A stretch of 64,000 nt of DNA, taken from the NCBI GenBank assembly GCA_902729315.2, contig LR746267.1:7008424-7072423 (forward strand), given 5' to 3'. Positions 13,051 to 23,987 of this stretch are shown here, piece by piece (position 1 is the stretch's first letter; each line of letters begins with the position of its first letter). The position numbers were made by a program, and so were the translations under genes. The notes below the pieces were generated by a model. That model worked only from the letters and a program-made list of their open reading frames with translations, made no database searches and was not told the origin of the DNA. This stretch comes from Spirodela intermedia (Eukaryota; Streptophyta; Magnoliopsida; Alismatales; Araceae).

Positions 13051-14014
13051 TGGCTTCCGCGCTTCAGCTAGTGCCGAGTTTCTGCGCATTCTGATGCGCG
13101 CTGGTTTTTGGAATTTTTTGATGAACAATCGAGCATCTTCTATACGCAGCTGTAAGATGCATGGAACCTCCGCTTTCTCTTCAGCAGCTCGACAACTGAA
13201 GCGTTCCATCGGATCTGCTGTGTTCTTGTTCTGTCCAGAGGAAATTCTCGAAAAGCCACAGGGCAGCTTGGGAAAGAGAGAAGAGGGCTGTGACGGGCCA
13301 GCGGGGCTCCGTGTCATTTGCTAGGGGCCTCGGCTGGGGCAACGGAGAGCTTCGGTGCTGGCGGCAACACGGCTGTGGCGATTACATCCGGGAAGGAGGC
13401 GATCAGCGGCTCTACTGCTTCTAACCCGCTCATTTTCAAGCGAGATTAGTATACCAGATTAGGAAGTCCGTACATATGATCTAATTATTTAATAGTTGTG
13501 TAAATAATCAATATCTAGACCCATAATAATAAGATGCAGGAGCATTTGATCTAGATATTTAAACACGTACTTTCATTTAAGCAAACCTGAAAACAGCAAG
13601 CATATAAAATGATCCTTGTTCATGCCATCCAACCGTTTGACTCTAAATATAAGTAAAGAAATGAGCTTTTTGCGCTGATTTGTTTCACCACAATTTCAAG
13701 AAAATTAATTGATATTTTGGGTTCTGAGAAATTGCTTTGAAATCAAAGTTGAGCCAAAATCAGAGATGCCAACGTTGAATCTCAAATACTAATTTTAATT
13801 ATACAAATGCCAATTTTCTGCAAAACTAAATGTCAAATGTTATTTTTTATAAGAAAAAGCATTTCCAAAGAAGTCAACAACACGCAATGTTGCGAATCTC
13901 AAACTCATGACAAAAGTGAATACAAATCCCCTCACACCAGGATTCGACAAGTGATAACTGTACTTCTGGCCTCCTAAACCCGCATCGAGAGAAACAGAGG
14001 CTAAGGTTTGGATC

Positions 14015-14623
14015 CTACATGGGAAGAGTCTGGTCGTCCCTAACCCATGACATCGTGAAATAGGCGAAGATGAGAAGGAAGAGGATTAAAAGGAGGACGA
14101 AAGAAAAGACGGGAAGCTCTACGTAGGCACTCAGCATGAAGGCCACGACCAGGAACATGACACTGTTGAACGCCAGTTTCCGCCGCACCCGGGACATCGC
14201 GAGGCTTCGATGGAAGATGAGGGAGAAGAAGATGAAGGCCAACCCATTGATGAGGGCCAGGTGGAGGAAAATGGAGTGGATATGGAAGAGGAGGCCTTGA
14301 GGAGTCGGCCACGACGGCTGGTTCCTGATTAAGAAGGCAGAGATTGTGGACGCGAAGAATATCACGCCTTCGACGAAGTGACCGTCGTCAACCGCTGTCG
14401 TCGAAGCGCCCGAATCCGAGCGGGCAACGATGGGCTGGACGTCGCCGGCCGACATATCAATCACGGCAGCGTCGGCAGGTGGCGCCGCCGTAGACGGTCG
14501 TCTCTGCTCTGCGGTTGATGGTCGCCCGTCGTTGGAGCCAACTGCGGACTTGAAAGACAGGGGACACCAGAGCTGCGCCATCGTGGAGAAGGATCTCCAG
14601 AATTGCGAGAGGATTGTCACCAT
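14015..14623 (-). CDS. Unrecognised single-exon protein with about four transmembrane helices
   Basis: The frame from the ATG at 14,623 to the stop at 14,015 gives about 202 residues. The frame is open further upstream, but no ATG lies there. The N-terminal third is polar and Ala/Ser/Thr-rich (AEQRRPSTAAPPADA) and contains no obvious domain. The rest holds about four hydrophobic segments: around residues 84-100 (VIFFASTISAFLI), 112-136 (HSIFLHLALINGLAFIFF), 148-168 (FNSVMFLVVAFMLSAYV) and 171-192 (VFSFVLLLILFLLIFAYF). I do not recognise a family. The regular spacing of helices and the GC-rich coding-like composition in an AT-rich neighbourhood argue for a real or recently real gene. It is directly followed upstream (14,720-15,240) by a repeat cluster that may include its promoter. 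A captured gene fragment inside a transposon is an alternative. Confidence 0.5.
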   Translation of the reverse strand: MVTILSQFWRSFSTMAQLWCPLSFKSAVGSNDGRPSTAEQRRPSTAAPPADAAVIDMSAGDVQPIVARSDSGASTTAVDDGHFVEGVIFFASTISAFLIRNQPSWPTPQGLLFHIHSIFLHLALINGLAFIFFSLIFHRSLAMSRVRRKLAFNSVMFLVVAFMLSAYVELPVFSFVLLLILFLLIFAYFTMSWVRDDQTLPM

Positions 14624-14719
14624 TGAATCTCTCCCTCTCCCGCTGCCTCCCGCTCGTTGGCACAATCCCTCTAGCTCGCGGAGAGACAAAGGCACATATG
14701 TACGAAACTCTTGAAGGGT

Positions 14720-15240
14720 TTTCGGTTTGTCACCGGGGCTCTTATAGGGATTTCGATGACCGAGGCCCGATTACAGGAAAGCCGAAATCCCCACCGGGGA
14801 TACAGGGTGCCGAAATCCCCACCGGGGATACAGGGTGCCGAAATCCCCACCGGGGATACAGGGTTTCGGAAAGTCCAGCCTCCAGTGAGGGTGACCGGCC
14901 TCTGGGGATTTTGGCTTTCCTGTCACCGCGGCAACTGTGACACGAAACCCGCGGTCGCTGGGGTTCAGCCCCTATGAGGTGACCGGCCTGTGGGGATTTT
15001 GACTTTCCTGTCACCTTGGTTGCACAACAGCTATGGTGACTTTCCTGTAACCGGCCGGTCACCCTTATAGGAGCCCCGGTGACGAAACCCCGGTGACCGA
15101 AACCCCAGTGACCAGCCACAATAGTCGCGGTGACAGGAAAGCCGAAATCCAAGGTTGCCCGGGCTCGTGTGAAGGTGACTGGCGGCTTGTGGGGATTTTG
15201 GCTTTCCTCTTACCGGTGACAGGACAACCGGAATAGAGAC
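14720..15240. repeat. Compact cluster of direct and inverted GC-rich repeats
   Basis: Three head-to-tail 28-bp units lie at 14,782-14,865, each holding the near-palindrome CCCCACCGGGG. A longer motif GGGGATTTTGGCTTTCCT, with flanking GTGACCGG and TCACC, occurs in direct orientation at about 14,908, 14,992 and 15,196, and inverted at about 14,773 and 15,142. The segment at 14,724-14,750 is a near-perfect inverted copy of 15,062-15,088 (GTCACCGGGGCTC core). No coding frame explains it. It may be the nested ends of a small DNA transposon. Confidence 0.8.
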
Positions 15241-15249
15241 TTTTAAACC

Positions 15250-17945
15250 TCATTCGTATTATCTATGGAGAAAAATATATCAACACAGAATATTGACACA
15301 TGGGTTTCCTCCGCTGAATAAAGACGTATTTAAGCGTCTTCCTCGTCTCCAAATTTTAGTAAATCCATTCCACCTCAATGCTACGTTTTTTCCAATATTT
15401 CATTCTTGTTGCTATCATCTCCCTTATTTACATGAGTTCTTGGTCATCTCTAGTTCATCTCTACATCATTGTGCTCTTCCCCCCTCTTTCGTAAGTATTT
15501 ATCCCTTAGCTTTCAATCCCCGCCATTTGAATTAATTTTTGTAGCTCGTCTAAAGTATGAAAGATTTGAGTCATGTCACGGAGAAAAACTTCAACATAAT
15601 TAAAAAAATCACTCTTTAAATGACCTAAGAAAATCTCTCTATATTTTTTTTATTGTTTGGTATTTATCATAGTTTGGACTTCATTTTTCATATCTCAAAC
15701 TTCATTTTAGTGATCTTAGATTTTATCTGAGTAATTTCTTTCTCTATAATATCTAAATTGTTGTTGTGGGATTGAGGTGCTGATCCCTAGATGACTAGAT
15801 AAATTAAGATGAGTGTTGAATTGATTTTTATTTATTATTTAATTGATTATAATAATTTGTATAATATTTTATATTTTAATTATATTTCTATATCAATACA
15901 TAAATATAAAATAAACTAAAAATAAATTGCACATACACTAGATTTTAGAGTGAATAGGCCAAATTCCTTTGGTCTACATCTATCTTAGAAGACTTCACTT
16001 CAATACTACTATTTCACCACTAAAATACAACTAATTTATAGCCTCAATTCCCATGACACCATAGACTACTCAAGTTTATATCCTATATTAGAAGATGAAC
16101 TTCTAACAACCTTTACTTAGACATGAGCATATCACAGGCCTCACTAAATGTTAAGCACATCACAAGTATTGAGAAAGACTCAAAACTCACCAATAAAATA
16201 AAACTAATTGATCAAGCACACCACAAGTACTCATTGACTAACCAGGTGCATCATATGCACTTGATGCTTGTGATAGCCATCACATATACCACAAGTGTGG
16301 GCCTTCCACTCAAGCACACCACATGCAAGATGAGTATCTTAAAACACTATAGATTAAAATACAAGTAATGAATAGTCTATAACAAATACATTGCATCATT
16401 TCAATCTCATTTTCGTGCACCGAGAGTTGACCAATGCATTGAGAGGTATTGGTAGAAAGGATAGAGTAATGTCCATAATTCCCTTGAAATGATCAAAATT
16501 TACTCTTGATCCTTGGAAATTCGAGAAGAGTTGACAAAGAGAAACATTTGTTGAAGTAGTTATCTTTTGAAATTCATTTTTTTCTCCCTTGTCCTAACTT
16601 GGGCAAAATGCTCCTTTTATGGGGTAGGCTAGACCCTCCTATTTTGGACCTTATTGGTTTAAACAATCAAGTCAAACCATAAAAAATATATTTTTTTTTT
16701 GTAAAGAATAAAAATATATAATTTTATCAACATTTTGAATTTTTCTAAATGAGTTTTAGGCCTGTGCTTCTCTTTTGATTATCTTTTCGTTGACTATCTT
16801 CTCTTAGGCTATGTATATATGATACATTGTCTAAGATAAAAATTATCTTAGTAGGGAAGGTCAATTTTTTAAACTATTTTGCCTTGACACAAACATATTA
16901 AATCAATAATCTTGTAAAATCAGTAACAAACCAATGCCTTGATCACTTTCTCTAAAACTATTTTCATTTCAATCCTCATTTAGATACTTTTATATTGATT
17001 TTTGATATGCCCATATTATTGAAGTCATTTGATACATAAAATCTAAATATTAAAGCTTATACATAATAAGATGATAACATATTTGATGCATACAAATATT
17101 TTATTGTTTTCACTCATACATTATAATGGTTATATCCCTAATGAGAATTTTAAATATAGTGAGATATTTCTTAAGATCTAGAGCTTATTTTTTTGTTGAA
17201 ATAATCTATAATCTCATATAATAAATCAATATATAATTATATTTACATCACATATTATCAATGCCATGATTTATAATTAATTATCAAAATCATAATGAGT
17301 TAATCCATAGCTCAACATTGTGTGGCATAAAACTTATGACTTGTAGAATGTAGGTCTTTTCAATGCTTTGAATTATGGAGGATTCTAGTTATGACATCAT
17401 TCACGTTCTTCATGTTCTCCTTAATGTTTGGTGATCATCATAACTTGTACTTCATTTTCTATCTCGAACTTTATTTTAGACACCTTGGATGTCTCAATCA
17501 TTTATTTCTCCAAAATATCTAATATGCCATCATGGGACTTAGACACCATCAAACCTAGAATGTGTGGAATGTGGGGCCTTCTTCAGATACTATGATACTA
17601 GTTGATATGAGCAAAAAATAAAAAAATACAAAAAATAATATTTGAAAAATATAAATAGAAAAATATAAATAAAGAATATTAGGCCTTGACATAAACACTA
17701 ATATGGTTTGCAGTGACTTTTAAAGAGAGGGCCACCTTTCTCCCCTACAAACTGTAGACTGCCTTAAATCTTCTCTTCTCTTCACTTCTTTTGTTATGTT
17801 CTAATAAGAATATCGTTTATAATATCTAGACTAATTTTTATAGGACATCCAAATTGAAGAAAACTTCAGCCACGCTGCGAAATCCAAAGCGTCGGTTGAA
17901 AGAAAAACTAAGTCCCACTAAAAGACAGAATGTGAGAGAGACGGG
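15250..17945. other. AT-rich intergenic DNA containing a diverged pair of about 135-bp repeats
   Basis: No gene is supportable. The stretch at about 15,653-15,790 (TTTATCATAGTTTGGACTTC and onward) resembles 17,425-17,555 in the same orientation, sharing ACTTCATTTT, TATCTC and AATATCTAA blocks in order. They could be the decayed LTRs of an insertion about 1.8 kb long. Between them (16,100-16,370) is a run of CA-rich short phrases around CACAAGTA with no domain. Confidence 0.4.
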
Positions 17946-17949
17946 ATTA

Positions 17950-18046
17950 TCTGCACGTGCTAAAATATTGGATTTTAGAGGGTTTTTCGAGCGTAGTATC
18001 ATCCAGCATCAGCCGGTTCTCTGCACGTGCTAAAATATTGGATTTT
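17950..18046 (+). promoter_or_regulatory. Duplicated G-box motif upstream of LKR/SDH
   Basis: A stretch of about 26 bp beginning CTGCACGTGCTAAAATATTG occurs twice, at 17,951 and 18,021, 70 bp apart. Each copy holds a CACGTG G-box core (17,954-17,959 and 18,024-18,029), a known binding site for plant bZIP and bHLH factors. The position, about 700-780 bp before the start codon, and reports of LKR/SDH control by bZIP factors, ABA and sugar status make a regulatory role plausible. That role is inference. Confidence 0.55.
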
Positions 18047-18531
18047 CTAACGTTCCTGTCGTCTTGAAAGTGACAACAATCAAAGTCTATAGCAAAGCCA
18101 CGTAGATAACTGGCCACCTCGCCGGAGTTATCTGTGGCACCGACCGATGTCGCTGCACTGACGTGGAAATCTCGCCAGGAGACGACAAGTAGCCGCCCAG
18201 GTGAGAGAGATTGAGAGGGAGCACCCCGTAATCGGCGTTTGCGTAAACCCTCAGCCAGGTGTTTATCCAATCGCTTCGTACGGGGAGAGAGATCGCCCGG
18301 AAAGGTCGGAACTTGCCAGAGGGGGGGATCTCACGGGGAGGAGATGTGTCGAAAGCTCCTGGTTCCTAACAGGACGTTATCTTTCTTGATGCTCACCTCG
18401 TCACCTCTGCTGTTCTCTCTCTCCACACCAACCTCTTCGGAACGCCCTTTCCCTCCCCTCTTTCTGCCTGTCCTCTCTCTCTCTCTCTCTCTCCACCTCC
18501 AACCCATCTGTGCGCAATCGGCCGGTGACTC

Positions 18532-18718
18532 GTAAGTTGCACCTGCGTCGACGAAGAGCAGTGAAAAGAGAAGGGAAGGAGACGCCTCGAAGAAGTGTGT
18601 TGTTCCTCCTCTGGTTCCTTCTGTTTGATTGTTCTGCCGAGTGCCCATCTCGTTATTCTCTCTCTCTCTCCTGGGCATGCGGTCCCCCTCAGACTGTTCT
18701 TATTTTCCGTATCTTCAG
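18532..18718 (+). other. Probable intron in the 5' leader of LKR/SDH
   Basis: A consensus donor (CGTAAGTTG at 18,531) and a pyrimidine-rich acceptor ending ATCTTCAG at 18,718 enclose 187 bp. The downstream leader exon is 19 nt before the ATG at 18,738. The same donor and acceptor are preserved in the duplicated copy at 11,883-12,066, which supports a functional role at the time of duplication. Confidence 0.7.
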
Positions 18719-18737
18719 GTGGAATCAGTCGCGCAAA

Positions 18738-21700
18738 ATGGACGCGGTACGTACTCTTCCATCGATCTTCAATGGAATCCAAAACATGTATTCAAAATGC
18801 CTGACAGAGCGGCGAATCCGACAGGGCACTGGCGGCGCGGCGGCGGGGAACGGGGTGGTGGGAATTCTCGCCGAGACCTGCAACATCTGGGAGCGGAGGG
18901 CGCCGCTGGCGCCTTCCCATTGCGCGCGGCTCCTCCTCGACCGTTGCGGCGGTGTCAAGCGGATCGTCGTCCAACCCAGCACGAAGCGCATCCACCGCGA
19001 CGCCAAGTACGCGGAGGTGGGCTGCGAGCTCTCCGACGATCTCTCCTCCTGCGGCCTCATTCTGGGGATCAAGCAGCCGAAGGTGACCAGAAACAGATCC
19101 CTCTGACCTTCCTGTTCCCTTCCTCGTCCCCGAGCTCGGTCAGAAAGAGGGGCTGAGGACGCTGCTTGTTCTGCGCAGCTGGAGACGATCCTTCCCGACA
19201 GAGCTTACGCTTTCTTCTCTCACACCCACAAGGCGCAGACTGAGAACATGCCCTTGCTGGACAAGGTCAGCCACCCAACCATCCTCCCTTTCGTCTTCTC
19301 CTCTGCGGTAGTCTCATAAAAAAAGTCAGCTCTTGACCTGAGAAGGCTTGTCAGAATACTCGCGCGTTGAAAGAAGCAGCTTACATGGGTTGAGCTGTGT
19401 ACTTCAACGTGCAGATCCTGGCCGAGAGAGTAACGCTGTACGACTACGAGCTGATCGTTGGCGACAACGGGAAGAGGGTGCTTGCCTTTGGGAAGTTCGC
19501 CGGCCGAGCCGGGCTGATAGACTTCCTCCATGGGCTCGGTAAACGTATGGATTTCAGCTTCTCGCTTGCTCCTCTGTGAATTATATACCAGTTCCTTCAT
19601 GACAAAACCTATTTTTCTCAATAGCCCATCTTCCAGTCCACATGTAGCGTTAATCACGCTAGTTTTTGGTCATTATCATTTGGGTTTCTGATTTTTTTAT
19701 CAGTGTTCTTCAGAGCTGACACTGTTGTGAATTGGCTGTGGCATTTTGACCTTGAACAATATTATTTCTCCTGTCTTTTTCAGGGTATCTGAATCTTGGG
19801 TATTCCACACCTTTTCTATCCCTGGGATCGTCACACATGTACCCCTCCCTCGCCGCTGCAAAGGCTGCAGTGATCTCTGTGGGTGAAGAGATAGCCACGA
19901 CGGGGCTGCCCCCTGGGATCTGCCCCATAGTCTTCGTATTCACCGGCACAGGGAATGGTAGGATGATCGAAGAGTTCTCAGTCCATCAGTGAGAAATATA
20001 TTCTTGATGCAGGCCAGAAAAAAAATAAAATACTGTATATTAATTAGTTAGGGTAATGCAGAATTTGCTATCTCACCAAGAATATCTGAATATGATGTCA
20101 AAAATCGAAGCTCTATCACACTAGTCAGCTGGTCTTCTCTAACTTATTTGTTTCATGAATAATGCTCTTCCTGAAATCTCTGTGTTCCTGTTATTTGTAG
20201 TTTCTCAGGGTGCCCAAGAGATATTCAAGCTCTTACCCCATAAATTCGTGGATCCTCGTAAGCTCCCTGAACTTGCTGACATGGTAATTCTCTATGTTTG
20301 GCCATCGAGAGATTCATTTCTGAGCAGACCCGAATGCTTTTCCGCCGCAAGGAAATAACTGTTTTATTGAATAAGCTGAAAAACCAAAGTTTTCTTGAGC
20401 AGGCGCGAGATCAGGCTCAACGTGGGCGCCTGTCAAAGAGTGTTTTTCAGGTTTATGGCTGCACTGTGACTTGCCAACACATGGTTGCACCCAAGGACCC
20501 TCAAAAACGTTTCGACAAGGTATTTGAGCAATCTAACTCTAAAGGGTTGTTTATTTACCTGAAATTTCTTAGTGATACCCGAACATAATTCTTGCCCTTT
20601 AAATTCAGTTCTTGTGGTCTTATAAATCATATTTGTGATCTGAGTTATTTTACCAGAGCTTCAGTTCTGTAATGAGCGTATGATTTATTTTTTTAAGAAA
20701 TCCTAGGATATATAAGGCAGCATTTATTTTCCACATAGACTTACCATTTATGAAGAAACATAACTGGCTACCCCATTTAGTTAGAGTTTTTTCAAATTTA
20801 TTCTTGAGGTTTACACATGCAAGACAGGTCAGATTATGGATTAGTCTAGGCATCTTCCATGCGGTAGTTATCTTAAATGAATATTTTTCATCAGAGTCTT
20901 GATTCTGTCCGTGCTCTATTGGAGAAGCACAAAGAAACATAGCTTTCTTCTGGAGCTCTTCATCTCGTTTTTTGGAAACCATGTGTTGCCTTGCCTTAAA
21001 CTGCATGATTAAAGATAATAGTGTATTATCCGCTATGAAATTATGGAAGCTAATGGTGTATATTTTCCTTGGATATGGTTTATCATGGCTGTCATTATTC
21101 CCAATGAAGCTGCTTTCCTCGCTGCCCACCAACAGTTTTATTAATCTCTTATCAAAGTTTTGTCTATAGATTATCTAGCCAAACAATCCCTGATCCACCA
21201 TAGTTAGACTTGTGTACTAAAGAGCTTATGTGTAAATGTTGCAGGACGAATATTATGCACACCCAAAGCGTTATGAGCCAATTTTTCATAAGACAATAGC
21301 ACCATATGCATCTGTCATTGGTAAGCAGTAACATAATTATTAGTTTCTTTTGACAAATTTTCTGACGTACTTATCATTGTTGGATGTTTAATGACTTACA
21401 GACTACAACCAAACTAGTAGAAAAATCATAATTAGAACCTTAGGATTTAGTCTATATCTGGCTTTTAATTTTTTCTGAGTAAAATTATATGAATGAGAAA
21501 ACAACGTACCCTATGTCACTAAAATCATAAAATATGTTTCTTCTATGCATTTAGTCTACAATTATCCCTTGGTTGTTTTGAACGACTAAAAAATCTAGAT
21601 TTTTTTGGAAACTGTATTATACAGTCCTTGATTCTCTTTTCATGATCTCAGTGTCAGGATATAGTGATTAGAATGAAAAATTTTGGTCTTTGGCAGTTAA

Positions 21701-23896
21701 TTGCATGTACTGGGAGAAAAGGTTTCCTCAATTGCTCACCAACAAGCAGCTGCATGAACTTGCAAGCAAAAAGTGCCCCCTTGTTGGCATCTCGGACATA
21801 ACCTGCGATATTGGGGGTTCAATGGAGTTTGTTAACCAAACAACTTCCATAGAAAAGCCTTTCTTCAGGTTTGACTTCATCACTTAGTTCATGGCATGGC
21901 CGAGAAAATTTTCTGTTCTATTCTTTTAGGGAAGAGATGCAAATTAACGAACATGAGATGATATGAATGTTAAAAGAGAAGCATGAACTGCTGCTAATTG
22001 CTACATAGCCCGAACCATCAATCAAAAATTATCCATGGGGTGAGCCAAGATATTTTGGTGCCATCGAATTATCTGACCTCGGATGAAAAAAATATGCTTC
22101 TTTTATTAATAAAACTATGGAATTATGACGGTGACGGGATTTTGGACTCTAGTGCATTTAGAAACTTTGTAAAAATGACACCCTTACTTTGAACTGTGGA
22201 AGCGTAATGGTGGTCCGAGTCAAATTACCACGCGCATCACCATATGCACAATACAATGATAAATGCAAGAGAAAGTAGCAAGTCTATGAGAAAAAAAAAT
22301 ATGCATTACAGCAAAATAGATCTACCCAGGTTAGAAAACATAAATGCTAAGAAAGGGAAAAAGGACGATATTGATTTTACCAGAGCTGGAGAGTCTAAAC
22401 TTTTCGTGTGATTGCAATGTGCTGTTCATGTATACTTCTACCCCTCCTCATCTGCACGAAGTAGGAGTGAATTATCCACACTGGGTCACTGGCTCAATAG
22501 GGGGATCATCTATCACAGCAACGAAGTATATTGAATTCCATGCATACTGTACCTAGCAGGTTCCTCTGTATCATATTTATTCACGCACTCATTCTCCTTT
22601 TTGCCTTGTGATTCATAATTCGCTCTGACAGCATGAAACGCATTTAACATAAGGGTCGTGGACGCTCATACAGGAGTTTCGGGTCCACATCCTCAATGCT
22701 CACTACAACGTCACTTTCTTCTCCACTTGCCAAAAGTAAAGAACATAGTGGAAGCTGTAAACATCAATATTTTCTTCTTTATACTGTGGGGATACTGACG
22801 TTTAAGCTGTTAGTTAAACCGAATATGATGGGACATCCTGAATGTTTCTGTTAATTTTTATAAAGCTTGGCTCAAGAAATTTGTTCATACGAATAACCAT
22901 GCGTAGTAAATTTGATACGTGACCATTTCTTAGCCATATCTCTTGTTCTCCTAGGTTTATCAAACCATATTTCTTAGATATTGTTACTTCAATACTAAGT
23001 GGATAATTTTATTTTTATGCATTTATGTTATTGATGGAGCTTCTGCTATTTAAATCCATGGGCTATTAGTATGGATTTAAGGAAATGTAAATGGTTATTT
23101 ACTGTATAGGGTTATTTATTTATTTTATTTTTAATGTCAACTCTGCTCCAGATATAACGCCATAACAAACTCTTACCATGAAGATATGGCTGGCGAAGGT
23201 GTGATATGTCTGGCTGTTGATATTCTTCCTACTGAATTTCCAAGGGAGGTATGCTTCAATTTTATCAATAAAACTGCTCGTGAAGATTGCAACATTTTCA
23301 TTTTTTATTTTTTTAGATTAACTATTTTTGACTACTGAACTTAATTTTTAAATCCGGATCCTTCTAGGCTTCCAAACATTTTGGGGATATCTTGTCCGAA
23401 TTTGTTGGCTATTTAGCCACAGCAAGAGACTTATCAGATTTGCCCTCCTCTTTGAGAAGAGCTTGCATTTCTTATGAAGGAAAACTGACTCAGTTGTATG
23501 AATATATACCGAGGATGAGAACTCCAGTGTAAGCTTTTGAATCTTGTCTATAATTTATATTTTAATATTTTTGAGAAATTTTCCTCCTGCACATCCTCCC
23601 CACACATAACCGAGCATATGGCTGTTGTCAACAGATCCAACAGTCAATAGAAATGACTGGATCTCAAATTCAATATCCCTATAGATTTTAATAAATGGAT
23701 TACCTTTTTCTGATGAACTGCATCTGAGTAGTCACATCTAATTTAGTAATAGATTTGGTTAAAGTAGCTGATTTTTGTGACGACTTGGCTCTTTTGCAGT
23801 GTTGCTTTACCGAAACATTCAAATGGGATACCTGAAAGAAAGAATTATACTACAATGGTGAGCTATTCCTTATTTTGACACCTGTTTCATCTTCTT

Positions 23897-23987
<91 letters not shown>

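Noticed and set aside
14782-14865. Three regular 28-bp repeats resembling a CRISPR array
   Set aside because: The units abut with no spacers and the genome is eukaryotic.
20650-21169. Frames on both strands between LKR/SDH exons 6 and 7
   Set aside because: They lie in an AT-rich intron, overlap each other and show no domain.
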